Origin: Triatoma infestans
Lineage: Eukaryota > Arthropoda > Insecta > Hemiptera > Reduviidae
Length of the DNA stretch: 64,000 bases
Assembly: GCA_011037195.1 (NCBI GenBank)
Contig: JAAEAF010001971.1
Location: 1 to 64,000 of the forward strand
Direction: 5' to 3'
Below, piece by piece: positions 44,738 to 55,699 of this stretch. A program made the position numbers and the translations under genes. Position 1 is the first letter of the stretch. Each line of letters starts with the position of its first letter. The notes under the pieces are model-generated. The model was not told the DNA's origin, searched no databases, and saw nothing but the letters and a program-made list of their open reading frames with translations.

Positions 44738-45731
44738 ACTTCTTCTTACTTTTATTAAGAAGGAAGTATTGTAATTGTGTAAAATTTTCGATGTCTAGGT
44801 TTTCATTAGACATGTTTAAGTCTTGAGAGTCCAAAAAAAAAAATGGCTTTTCGTGATTGGGCTGTTTGTGTGAGTGTGCTTGTGTTTGTGTGTAGGACAG
44901 CCTATCTCACATACGAAAAATCGCAGAATGTTCAAACTAAATATATAGATAAATGGCTACGAGGTGACCTGAGGATAATTTTTTGTAAAAATCGTATAAC
45001 CGGAAGTTCCAATTTACCTAATGTTGTTTTTTTTTTTTTTTTTCAGTTTTTTGTGATTTTCTCAAAAACGGTTTCAACAATTTTCTTTAAACTTCATACA
45101 TCTACAACACATACAAACAAAGAGCTATAACATTTATTTGAAACATTTCTCTGAGGATAAATTCATTTAAGACTAATTTTCTCCTCTAAAGTGCTATTTC
45201 AGTTTATCACACATCTAAATAATATTAATTAGAATTAAACATGTTCTTGAGATTCCGAGTTTGAAGAAAATCGAATGCCCAAAAGTACACTTTTACTTGA
45301 AAATTATTTTTCTATTTTCTGCTTTTTTTTCTCCAAACGGTTCTAACAATTTTCATTAAACGAAGAATGTTAACTACACATATAAAGAGCTACAAACATT
45401 ATTTTAAACATTTCTCCGGGTAAACTTTTTTAAGGGCGGTTTTTAGGTGAGCGGGTGAGGGTTATGTTTTCGTCTAAAATGCTATCATAAGTGATTAAAC
45501 AATTCTGTCAACTAAAGAAAATTAATTAGAAATAAATAAATAAATTGCTAAAATTTCGAGTTTCAAGAAAAATTAGGAAACCGGAAATGTATTTTTACTG
45601 TACAGTTTTTGCGATTTTTCCCATAAAAACATCGATAAATTTCATTAAATTTGGTACAGTAACTATAAAATTTGTCAGTTACAATTTTGTAAACTGCAAT
45701 AAAAATAAGTTGTGTGAGTGTTTCACACCAG
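44738..45731 (+). mobile_element. HINE-like element copy R, full length
   Basis: About 994 bp, from ACTTCTTCTTACTTTTATTA to GTGTGAGTGTTTCACACCAGA. All blocks are present and in order, with a reduced TG tract (about 44868-44890) and two monomers. The subterminal repeats are diverged, so this is an older copy. Confidence 0.85.
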
Positions 45732-45849
45732 ATTTTTTTTTTGTTTTTTTTTGTTTTTTAATAAACTCAATTATACAAATGAAAATCAATATTCATTTTT
45801 TGCTGAAATTCCGACTTTTAATTAAAATTTTGAATTACGGCTGGTATTT

Positions 45850-46265
45850 AGGAATCGTGTCAAATTTTCAATATTCAGTTTATTTTTTTAATTTTTTTTT
45901 CTTTTTTTTTGTACCGGAAATATATGATTTGTTTCATAAAAATGTTTTATCCGTATGACCTATTAAAATTTTAAATCAATTAAAATCCATCAACCGGTAG
46001 AACTGAACTTTACTGAATTATTTTTTTCTCAGTTTTTTTTTTGCGTTTTAGAACGTTTTTGGTGCGCTCTACTGGGCCACAATATATAATCACAATATAC
46101 CATAATCACTTCTCTATCTGCCAAGATTAGTAGGATGGTTTATCCCCCTACTACAACCTTGATATTTATATTAGAACAAATATATACAAATTTTATTTTA
46201 TGACAAATTTGTTGTTTTGCATGCGTAATTTCACTAACAGAAGTAAGAGAAAGTTGTGTGAGTGT
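45850..46265 (+). mobile_element. HINE-like copy S, degraded
   Basis: 'aatcgtgtcaaattttcaata', 'gtaccggaaatatatga' and the right terminus 'agtaagagaaagttgtgtga' frame a decayed copy whose last hairpin is interrupted at about 46263. Confidence 0.6.
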
Positions 46266-46344
46266 AGGTAAAGGAATACTGACAGTACAGATATAATAAA
46301 TCTGTCCCATTCATACGAAGAAACATTTCTTGGAAAGTACCAGA

Positions 46345-46678
46345 GATGTGAGAAGGGGAAAAGTTAGAGAGAATGGATTTAGGAATCAGATTAGAAATAA
46401 ACTAGATCATATGCTGAACACTGTATAATAATAAATAGACCACACAAACTACAAGCACTTTACAAGTATAAGGTAACGAGAGAATAATAAAAGTGTAAGT
46501 AGATAGGTTGCTGGCTGGATGTCTGTCGTTTAAACTGTAGTAACACTCACCCGAACTGTTCTGCTGCAGCTCTATTTATATGAATAGAATTCTCCCTCCC
46601 TAGTCTGGCCTAGGTGGAGAGTAACAAATGTTTGATTCTAATTAATGCTGATTCTTCGCTGATTCGGATTCCATTACA
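46345..46678 (-). mobile_element. Solo LTR, family C
   Basis: The minus strand starts TGTAATGGAATCCGAATCAG. It carries 'ctctccacctaggccagac', TATA-like 'ttcatataaatagagc' and 'gtaaagtgcttgtagtttg', and ends near 'ccattctctctaac'. The left boundary is uncertain. No interior or primer-binding site next to it. Confidence 0.7.
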
Positions 46679-46913
46679 GGAAGATAGAATTTTTAGATGG
46701 AATTGAAAAGTGTTTGATTTAAATTTCAAAAGTTATTGGTATTATTCAACGTTATTGGCACTGTCTTCTGGATTACAGTGTAATCACTTCAAGTGTTATC
46801 TGCTAAGGTAACCTCCCCCCTTATATTTATACTGCCAAATTAGTAAAAAGTTGAAGAAGTAAACAGTTAAAGAAAATCTGTCAGTTTTTTAATTGTATTA
46901 ATTTCAGTAGAAA

Positions 46914-47139
46914 GGAAAGGGAATAGCTAAGTGGTTAGCGTACTGGACTTCCACGCGGAGGACCCGGGTTCGAGTCCAGCTGTATTGTCCTTAGATTTTT
47001 TTCTTCCTAGGAGCCTCTACAGCTCCACTGTCCGGTGATGGACAGTGTTGTCTGTAACGAGAGAACACTACCCGGAGGCCCGGCAGTGCACACTGAGAAG
47101 GCTCCGGGCGCCAATGACAATAGATGTTGACGCGCCTAT
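46914..47139 (+). mobile_element. SINE family S1, near full length
   Basis: tRNA-like head with A-box-like TAGCTAAGTGG (46924-46934) and B-box GGGTTCGAGTCC (46966-46977). The full S1 body follows ('cactgtccggtgatggacag', 'gaaggctccgggcgccaatg'). A short GTAGAAA repeat flanks it. The anticodon-loop bases differ from the copy at 2432-2676. Confidence 0.85.
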
Positions 47140-47158
47140 GTAGAAATTCATGTGAGTG

Positions 47159-47270
47159 TTTTACATCAGAATTAGATCCACGGGGTGTCGCGGTGGCGCA
47201 GGCTGAAGAGCCAATCCCCCCGTTAGAATCTAATCTAATCTTTACATCAGAATATAACATCATATTTTGA
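47159..47270 (+). mobile_element. Short tRNA-like insert with 13-bp target duplication
   Basis: About 70-80 bp containing 'ggggtgtcgcggtggcgcagg' and 'gaagagcc', reminiscent of a tRNA D-arm/A-box, followed by a 'taatctaatct' tail. TTTACATCAGAAT occurs on both sides, so this is a retroposed, probably truncated, third SINE type. Confidence 0.5.
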
Positions 47271-47298
47271 TTTGAACCAACTGTTCAACATCATTTTT

Positions 47299-47514
47299 TG
47301 GGGGCAGATTTGGTGTAGTAGCAGCACGGCCTTGTAACTGGGAGGACACCAGCTATTGTCCCGCGTAGCACTGCTAAATTTATGTCCAGTTTACATTCAT
47401 TTAAAAAAATGTTAATAGTAAAGTATGTACTTCCGCCCCCCTAATTCCTCGACACCTAATTTGGTAGTTGGGTCGTTGAGCCCACCTAAAAAAATGTACA
47501 TTACTTTACTTTGT
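47299..47514 (+). mobile_element. SINE family S2, near full length
   Basis: The head 'gatttggtgtagtagcagc' with 'cttgtaactgggaggacacc' matches the head of the minus-strand copy at 61507-61715 (there with a good B-box). The body has 'cacctaatttggtagttggg' and it ends in ACTTTACTT repeats. Confidence 0.78.
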
Positions 47515-47603
47515 TTTATATGATTTTTAACAAGAACTATTGTATAAGATATTAGAGTTCACAATTTGATGGAAACATGCTGTTTCATTTTACTTGAAAT
47601 ATA

Positions 47604-48499
47604 CAGGGTGTCCCAAGGTATATGGATACCGACTTTTTCTCGGAAACAAAGATAGCTAGAAAAAAAACTAAAAAATACGTGTCCCCGTAGTTTTTTGTTA
47701 GAAAACCAAATTTAATTTGCAAATTTGTTTTGGTGCTTCCAAAAGGGAGATACAGGCACCAACTTCATTTTTTCAAATAGGGAGGTGTGGTTTTTATTTA
47801 AGAAATAGATTCCTCTTTTTTTTGTAAGAAAAATTTACTTGAATGGTTTATTTCTTTGAGCGATATTTTACAAGTTATGAATGAAAACATGATTCCTATA
47901 AGAACTTTCAGAATGATATTATAACGGTCTTTTGATTGAATAAGAAGAAAAGTACTATTTTATTATAAATTTTACTCCTCATTAATTACAGATCTTGCTC
48001 GAACTGACCCCCACCATTAGAGATGCATACACATGCTTTTTCCTGCCAATTGTACCTTACGACCAAAGAAATACATCTCTAATGGTGGAGGCCAGTTCGA
48101 GCAAGATCTTTAATTAATGAGGGGTAAAGTTTATAATAAAATAGTACTTTTCTTCTTATTCAATCAAAAAACCGTTATAATATCATTTTGAAATTTCTTA
48201 TAGGAATCATGTTTTCATTCATAACTTGTAAAATATCGCTCAAAGAAAAAAACCGTTCATTTACAAAAAACCGTTCTTACAAAAAATGAGGAATCTATTT
48301 CTTAAATAAAAACCACACCTCCCCATTTGAAAAATGAAGTTGGTGCATACAACTCGCTTCTGGAAGCACCAAAACAAATTTGCAAATTAAATTTGGATTT
48401 CTAACAAAAAAAACTACGGGGGACACGTATTTTTTAGTTTTTTTCTAGCTACTTAGTTTCCGAGAAAAAATCGTTATCCATATACCTTGGGACACCCTG
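47604..48499. mobile_element. 896-bp foldback element, CAGGGTGTCCC termini
   Basis: Two arms of ~420 bp (about 47604-48026 and 48072-48499) are near-perfect inverted copies, separated by ~45 bp. Termini are CAGGGTGTCCCAAGGTATAT and its inverse, flanked by TATA on both sides (47600-47603 and 48500-48503). No transposase. It is a long-hairpin, non-autonomous DNA transposon, and a transcript would form long dsRNA. Confidence 0.88.
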
Positions 48500-48503
48500 T
48501 ATA

Positions 48504-49370
48504 ATGCAGAAATTCTCATTTCATAATTTGGGGCTTAAAAAATAAAAAAATAAAAATGCAGATAATAAATACCGATTACATAAAATGCTTTAATACCATT
48601 ATAAATGCAGATGAAATTTAAAATAAAAAAAAAATAAAAAATAATTTCAGATATAACAAATTTCCCACCAGGATGATATCCAACCTAACATTCCAGAATC
48701 CATTTGTTCCATTCCGGCTGAGATTTTCAATAAGAGAGAGAATGTCAACTTAACTAAATCCTAAAAGAAAAAGTAAAAAAAAAAAAATAAATAAAATCGG
48801 ACATAAGTAGAATTGCAATATTGTAAAAAAAAATAAAATATGGTTACCAGTTGGTAGATTGAGTACGATGTGATAAACTATGAAGTAGTTGTCATTGAAA
48901 AAACAAAACTAAAATACGAGATAAAAATAACTAAAGATGCTGATGTAAACAGCTGAAGTATAAACAAAGTTATACATGCTTATAAATGTATTTTGTTCAA
49001 ACATGTTTCAACATGTCTATACAAACAAGACAAAAAAAAATATATATATATATACATTTAAGGAATATCGTATAATGACGACTAAACTGTCATACATTAT
49101 TGGAAATTTGTTTGGTCCGCTGTAAAATGTATCGTAAATTACAGCGATCATCTTCCATTCCTTCCATCTCTCTTATAGAGTTTTTACTCAATACTACTTC
49201 GGAAATAATACTGCTATACCACTTTAGTTTATTAGTATTTTACAATACCATCTTTATTTTATGTAATACCATTATTGTTGGTATAAAGGAGAGTTTCTTT
49301 TTTTTTCTTTTTTCACGTTTGAAACATTTTCTATAAAAAAAAAAAAACACGTATTATTCTATAAAAAAAA
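48504..49370. other. Unassigned AT-rich sequence
   Basis: A-rich runs and an (AT)n tract near 49038-49055; no recognised features. Confidence 0.4.
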
Positions 49371-49987
49371 TCTGCTGTGAAATACTCACACAACTTTCTC
49401 TTACTCCAATTCACGAAAATGTAATTGACACATCATTCTCTAGTTGGTGTACCAAATTTAATAAAATTCTGCGAAAACTGAAAAAAAAAAATTCAGTAAA
49501 AACGCACTTCCGGTTTACTAATTTTCTTGAAATTCAGAATTTTAGCCATCTGTTTATTTCTAATTAATTTTGTTTGGATGATAGAATATTGTATAATCAA
49601 CCATGAAAGAACTTTAGAGAAAAACATAACCTCACCCCTCCCTTAAAATACCCTTCAGTAAATTTTCCCAGAGAAATGTTTTGAATAAAAATTGTAGATC
49701 TTTGTATGTGTAGTTAATATAGGAAGTTTGAAAAAAAAAATCGTCTGAAACATTTTTGAGAAAATCGTGAAAAAGTGAAAAAAAAAAAAAAAATCATTCA
49801 GTAAAGTGGTATTTCCGGTTGAGGAATTTTGACAAACACAAGTTACTGTCAGATCTCATGGTGATACTTAAGCGAAATATCAAGTTTGAACTTTGAACTT
49901 TCTGCGATTCTTCGTTTTTGAGCTATGTTTTACGCATACACACACCACACACACATACACACACACACACACACACATACACACACA
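49371..49987 (-). mobile_element. HINE-like copy T, segment left of the LINE
   Basis: It begins TCTGCTGTGAAATACTCACA and contains the family blocks in order up to a long (CA)n tract at about 49938-49987. There an R1-type LINE begins. It resumes at 52107. Confidence 0.85.
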
Positions 49988-50519
49988 GTTGACTACTAGC
50001 TTTATACTCAGAACGATATAGATTTGCCTTCACCGTTCTCTAGTTGGAAGCTTCCAGGAAATATGAGAAAAGTATGGAAGAAAGAGGAAGACTACCCTCA
50101 TAAAATTGTAATCTACACGGATGAGAGCAAACGTGGTGAATATGATAGTGCAGCCTTCATTGTTTATTTGGATAACAGAATAGGATACGAAGGACAATCC
50201 AGATTACAAAGCTGTTGTTCAAATAACCAAGCTGAATTGTTTGCCATAACTAAATCTCTGGAATGGCTTGTATCCAATAAACAGTATGTGACAAAGTACT
50301 CATCAACACGGACAGTCAAATTGCCATTGAAGCAATCAACAATTTTAAGATACATTCCTTTACTTGTCGAGGAAATTCGGAGTAAGATTATAGCTCTTCG
50401 AGAATACTTCCGTATGAAATAAATATCACATGGGTAAAGGCCCATTGTGGTAATGAAGAAAATGAAAGAGCAGATGAAATGGCAAAATTGGCTTCACAAG
50501 ATAAACATTTGGATACTAC

Positions 50520-51408
50520 TGTGATGTGATAGCAAGAAGAAAAAGATATAATTTTTAATTAAATTATAAATCTATAAATTATAACTAGTGGTTCCAGCCA
50601 GCCGCTATCTGCAGGTCAAGAACCGCGGCAAACAAAACCCTTTCAAACAAGGGTCAATACACTGTCAAGGAAACACCGCTAAACCCTTTCAAACAAGGGT
50701 CAACACACTGTCAAAGAAACGCCGCTAAACCCTTTCAAACAAGGGCCAATACCCAGTCAAAGGAACGCCGCTAAACCCTTTCAAACAGTGGTCATTACAC
50801 GACCAGTGTACAGAAGCCACCTGGCCGGTATTCCCTTCATAAAAGGGTCAACGAACACTCAAAAGGCCACCTGGCTACAAACAAGTCTTTGATAATCACC
50901 GACTGGCCACCATCTGTCGCCACACTGGTCACTGACCTAAATCACCCTGGTCACCGACCTATTCAAGACTTAGGGTCAACATACTGTAAGAGATGTTTTA
51001 GTGTGGCTCGTACTTACACGTCTGTCAATGTGTGAGTAATACCAATATAAATTTCGCCCCACTGGAGGAGGTGATGAGTTCTACATCAGTTATCTACAAG
51101 TTATCAACCTTCATCAGTTACACGTCAGTTCAAGCAGTTTCACGAGCGCGTCCCTATTCAAGGTTTAAACATATATTTATTATCATTACATTAATCATTT
51201 ACCGTTGTGCATCTTAGTTACTACTTCAATCACTATAAATTAATTGTAGTTTTATCTAGTTCAAACACTTTAAATTATTGTTAAAATATAGTCTATTTTT
51301 GTAAATTCAGTAGTTCGTATTTCGAGTAACAACTCTCTAAAAATCTCTAACTAACATCCACCTATTCATCACATCAAATCCCTCTTCAAGACATCTGATT
51401 CCAATACA
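50520..51408 (+). mobile_element. Solo LTR, family B (889 bp)
   Basis: TGTGATGTGATAGCAAGAAG to GATTCCAATACA (TG...CA ends), with a 4-bp target duplication CTAC at 50516-50519 and 51409-51412. It interrupts the LINE frame exactly. It contains a ~61-bp tandem repeat and 'accaatataaatttcgcccc' as a possible TATA region near 51040. It matches the minus-strand copy at 58457-59273. Confidence 0.9.
50625..50800 (+). repeat. ~61-bp tandem repeat in LTR family B
   Basis: The unit contains AACCCTTTCAAACAAGGGTC, itself an inverted pair (ACCCTT/AAGGGT), and 'aaa(c/t)gccgcta'. About 3-3.5 units here and about two in the copy at 59080-59200. Confidence 0.8.
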
Positions 51409-52106
51409 CTACATTTTCAAAAATTCTATTGTCATATATCACTAGACTGCTTAAGGAAGATAGTCTCAGAATGTGGCAGGAAATATGGATGTCCTCTGAA
51501 ACAGGTGCGATCACCAGAGAATTCTTCCCGACCATAAAGGATAGGATGGAATCACCAGTAGTACTGGCTTACACCCTTGTACAAATACTGACTGGTCACG
51601 GACCTGGACAAGGGAATATCTTCATCGCTTTAAATTTCTGGATACAAATATTTGCCAATGTGATGGTTCTTCAATGCAAGATGTAGATCATGTTATTTAT
51701 GACTGCAAGAAATATGAGCCAGCCAGAAGCATACTTATAAGATGAATCTTGACCAATGATGGGTACTGGAAACTGGAGAAGAAAAAACTGGTTAGTGGCC
51801 AGTTTGCCGAATATTTCATGGATTTTATTAAACATTTAAAAGCCCAGTAATTTTAGTAATGTTTTCATAATTTATCTATATCACTTTTGTTTTCTGTTAA
51901 TTAGACAATAACTGCATAATTTACGATTATCACTTCTGTTTTTTGTAAACTTATATAATATATAGGCCCGTTCTTACGTATATAAATTATATATATATAT
52001 ATTTTAATTACATTTACTTGTACAGTATACTTAACACATCTAATAATGTACATTGGAGCATGTGGAAAAATAAACTCCCTGACGTTAGGGGTACTAACGC
52101 CAGGAA

Positions 52107-52226
52107 AAAAACATACACACACACATACCATGTTCTAAAAATCACTTTTTCTGGACTCAGGGGACCTCAAAACGGATATTTCCGGTGAAAACTCTATATC
52201 GAAAATTTGACTCGATTAAAATATTA
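52107..52226 (-). mobile_element. HINE-like copy T, segment right of the LINE
   Basis: (CA)n, 'ataccatgttctaaaaatcac', 'ggggacctcaaaacggatat' and 'tatcgaaaatttgactcgatt' continue copy T after the LINE. The final terminus is lost. Confidence 0.85.
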
Positions 52227-52374
52227 TTTATTCAATCCATAGCTACCAGCTTATTTATTTCCTTATTGCTGAAAGTACTGTTATCGCATCAAATAAAAGA
52301 TATGAGCTCACTTTGATATATATACTTATATATCGAATAATGTGAATAGGTCCACAATCTTGGATATCATCTGA

Positions 52375-52590
52375 GATTTTATCCATCGTATTTATGTTGT
52401 TTCTGACCAGTTTCAGAGTTCTTATTCATCGTCAGAATAAAGTGATCTCTGGTAATCTTAGTGTTTTAGTAAACATTAAGTTGAAGTGAACTCTATATAT
52501 ACGAACTTCATAGCCTAATTCTGACAATCTGAAACTGATCAGGTACAACAGAAATATGCATGCTACGAACGAATAAAATACCAAATATAT
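52375..52590. mobile_element. Inverted pair of Penelope-type hammerhead repeats
   Basis: The minus-strand motif (52405-52435) reads CTGACGA, a weak stem II, GAAACTGGTCAG and then 'ttgtttctg...'-type sequence inverted to the plus-strand unit. The plus-strand motif (52521-52542) reads CTGACAATCTGAAACTGATC. Each is followed outward by 'gga/cgaataaaat'. An upstream block 'aagttgaagtgaactct' is shared with 19530-19550. Confidence 0.5.
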
Positions 52591-52639
52591 TTAATACATT
52601 ATTACTTTACATTCAGCTGATTTAAAACTTTTCACTTAA

Positions 52640-52810
52640 AGCAGATCTTTCTTACGGTATTGAGGTAAATATTGAGAGTAAGTATTCGGATCTTATCAAA
52701 TTTTTTTAAAACTGAGTTTCATGAAGACCTTCAAAGTGCAAATTCTCTAATTTCAGCCATTTTCTCACAAAAAATGGCTTCAACAGTTTCCTTTAAACTG
52801 CTATAATATT
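52640..52810 (+). mobile_element. HINE-like fragment, degraded
   Basis: 'gtattcggatcttatcaaattt' and 'aaaatggcttcaacagtttcctttaaact' match left-end and monomer sequence. Confidence 0.4.
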
Positions 52811-52997
52811 TCTTTGTTGGCGTTTGGAGTCAATATTTTGCACACAAAAAAATTCTTATTGGCTTTTCGACCTGGTGCAATGGGATAAAAGAAAAACGAG
52901 TTTGATTTTTTTAATGTACAGTCGTTTCGGAAAATATTGTTCGCCTTCTTCAGGAGATTCTTTAAAGGAAAAAAATAAATAAATATACTGAGTACTA

Positions 52998-53227
52998 CTT
53001 TTTTCATTAAATTTAAGGCGCATGAACATCTATGGTCTCATTGGCGCCCGGAGCTTTTCAGTGCACTGCCAGCCTCCGGACAGTGTTTTCTCGTTACAGA
53101 CAACAATGTCCGTCACCGGACAGTGAGCTGTAGAGGCTCCTAGAAATAAAAAGTCTAAGGGTAGCAGAGCTGGACTCGAACCCGGCTCCTCCAGGTGGGA
53201 GGATAACCATTTGGCTATTCCCTTCCC
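52998..53227 (-). mobile_element. SINE family S1, near full length
   Basis: Minus strand: head with A-box-like TAGCCAAATGG and B-box GGGTTCGAGTCC, full S1 body ('cactgtccggtgacggacat'), and a GCGCCTTAAATTTAATG tail. A TACTGAGTACTA target duplication flanks it (52986-52997 and 53228-53239). Confidence 0.88.
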
Positions 53228-53285
53228 TACTGAGTACTAATACTACTGATAATGTGAAAATACATTAATTTATATATATATATTA

Positions 53286-54195
53286 GCATGCCATTAAGTG
53301 GTATACAAATGGGTCTAAGACCCTCGAAGGGACCGGGGCAGGGGTGTTTGGGCCTAGAATCAAACACTCAGAACCCATGGGTAGGTTTCCTAGCCTCTTC
53401 CAGGCGGAAATCTACGCTATTGGAAGGTGCGTCCAGATGAACCTTGATCGGGGATATCGGAATCAAGGAGATAGTTATCCTATCCGACAGCCAGGCAGCC
53501 ATTAAAGCACTGAGCTCTTATGTAATCAGTTCTAAAATGGTATGGGAATGCCTAGGCAAGCTTAATGAACTAGGCAGGAGTAATAAGGTTACCCTACATT
53601 GGGTGCCGGGACATGTCGGCGTGAAAGGTAATGAGGCAGCTGACGCCCTGGCAAAGGAAGGCGCTGTATCTCCTCTTATTGGGCCAGAGCCCTTTTGTGG
53701 AGTCAGTGACCAAGTACTTCTAGAAGAAATCAAGAAGGAGGAGGTGGCTAAAAGAGCTCGTCTCTGGAACACCATCCCAGGACTGAGGCAGGCCAAGGTC
53801 TGTCTGGGCGGTTATAACCAGGAAAGGTCGAAAGCCTTCATCAGTCTGAGTAAGAATAGGATCCGTATTCTTACGGGATTCCTTACGGGGCATTGCAGAC
53901 TCAGGGGGCACCTGGTAGATGACGGCATATGCAGATTCTGTGGAGAGGCGGAGGAAACTCCGATACATCTCCTCACGGACTGTGATGCTGTCATTCAAAG
54001 AAGATTCAGTAGTCTGGGTTGTTACCAGATAGGGGAAGAAGAAATACCTACCCTAGAACCTTCCAGGATCCTGAGATTCCTCAGGGATCTAAACCTGGAG
54101 AGGGTGCTATAGATGAGCTAGCTCATCCTAGGCACCAGAGGGGGGTACAATAGATCAAGAATGGTCGCGGTACAGAACCCTCAAAAAAAAAAAAT
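53286..54195 (+). pseudogene. RNase H-bearing LINE 3' end (I/R1/LOA group)
   Basis: It starts inside RNase H: W-Y-T-N-G-S-K (catalytic Asp changed to Asn), G-A-G-V-F-G and FQAEIYAI. After a frameshift near 53440 one 222-codon frame (53444-54112) follows with SDSQAAIKAL, LHWVPGHVGVKGNEAADALA and RILTGFLTGHCRLRGHL. The Cys/His tail is C-R-F-C...H-L-L-T-D-C. The 3' UTR ends in poly-A at about 54183-54194. (TA)n flanks both sides. It is 5' truncated and cannot move by itself. Related copies lie at 29590-30010 and 62150-62580. Confidence 0.85.
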
Positions 54196-55699
54196 ATATA
54201 TATATATATATATATTAAGAATTCCCGAAACGACTGTATATAAAAAAACAAACTCAAATGTTCTATATATCTTGGATTTTAGCTTTTTAATTTTCATTAT
54301 TATCAATTAAACCTTTGCTATATTATTAATCCGCCTATAAAATACAATCATTTATTTTTTTTTTAATTTTGAGGGAAATATTTCGTTTTATATTTATCAG
54401 ATGTTGGGTTGGTATAAAGAAGCGATAACCTTCCCACTATATTTTGTTGAGGGTATTAACAGATTAACAGAATTGTTGCCTGATGTCTATTACAATGTTT
54501 AAGTCTCTTCAGCTGAAGCTGGTAGAGGCTTCTACAGTTGAAGAGGTAGTCTCATTTGTCTCATTAAACTCATTTGTCGGAGGCGAAGATTTCTGTCATT
54601 AGTCATTCCTCGAAAAACAATGATGCAAGGATCTTTCTTCAAACTATAATTTTTCGTTCATAAAGAGAATTTGCCTATCAATTCCGTCTTAAATTAAAAC
54701 ATAAAGCTTGTCTGATAAAAACTACGTTATTTATTTTACTACATTACTTAATTATTTGTTATTTAGGCTTGATACAAAAGAGTAGCTTAAGTAGTTGAAT
54801 CCAGATCCTAATCCTATAATCCATAGGGACAATAATGACGTTTTAAAGGAAAGTAAAAAGTTGTTTAAAAATTTATTACCTGATTAACTAGCTGAAAATA
54901 ACTTTTTTTTTGTTTAAAAAATAGTAAACCTGAACTAATTTATAAAATGATAAAAAGTAGAAAAGTGAATGAAAATTGAATTGGGCATAAGCCAGCTTTT
55001 TTTTTTTTTAACCCTTAAGCTATGACCTCTGTTCAAGGCAGAGAGTAATAGAACTTAATAGAGTCTAAGCTTCATCCCTTATATATATCAGATTTATTTA
55101 GAAACCTTAAAATATTACGATTTACATTATTGTGGCTTACACGCTTACTCTATTAAAATTCAAATTTTATTATTCTTTGCATTATTATTATTATTATTAT
55201 TCACCTAGTGAATCTACTCAATATTTTATAATTTTATGGGAAGTAATTCGTTTCACTTATACGACCAGAAATAGGGCAGCTAGGGGGGGGGGGCAATAAC
55301 CTCCCAGCTGGTGTAATGTGGTATTAAAATAATACCATAAACTATATTCCAATTGTTTCTGTATAATATCCATTTGCTTAGTTTATTATAGTTCATTAAT
55401 TTTAGGTGCAGCGCTGCACATAGCCTACCTTAAACCTCACTGTAATGAAAAACAATGCACCAATAAATTTTATAGTTGAACCCCACTACAAGTCTAATCA
55501 AATGAGCCAACCACACTGATTTGTGGCATCAAGCAAGCCAAAGATAAAATATCCTGGGGAGGCGCATATTTCTTTTATATTATACCAGGCTTTCTGATTG
55601 GAAAGACAAGAATTCAAAAGAGTTTTAAGATTGCTGCTGGATAGCCAGTCTATCAGTTCATGTATTCTAATTAAATTTTGTTGGGTCATTAAACTTAAT
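54196..55699. other. Unassigned AT-rich sequence
   Basis: (TA)n at 54194-54216, an (ATT)n tract near 55182-55200 and a G-run near 55285. No recognised coding; a 69-codon minus-strand frame at 55498-55707 has no motif. Confidence 0.4.

Larger units (their letters stand above)
49988..52106 (+). pseudogene. R1-type LINE 3' portion in (CA)n, split by a solo LTR
   Basis: RNase H motifs in order: YTDES (about 50115), NNQAELFAI (about 50222), then after a frameshift TDSQIAIEAI (about 50310), and ITWVKAH...ADEMAK (about 50425-50490). After the LTR the frame resumes with the C-terminal region (51429-51686), including I-L-T-G-H-G and a Cys/His tail ending D-H-V-I-Y-D-C. The 3' UTR ends with the inverted pair CCTGACGTTAG/CTAACGCCAGG, then an A-run and (CA)n. 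All four RNase H acidic positions are recognisable, but frameshifts make it dead. Confidence 0.8.

Noticed and set aside
50625..50800. CRISPR-like spaced repeats
   Set aside because: The repeat is contiguous at ~61 bp with diverging units inside an LTR, and the sequence is eukaryotic. There are no unique spacers of fixed length.
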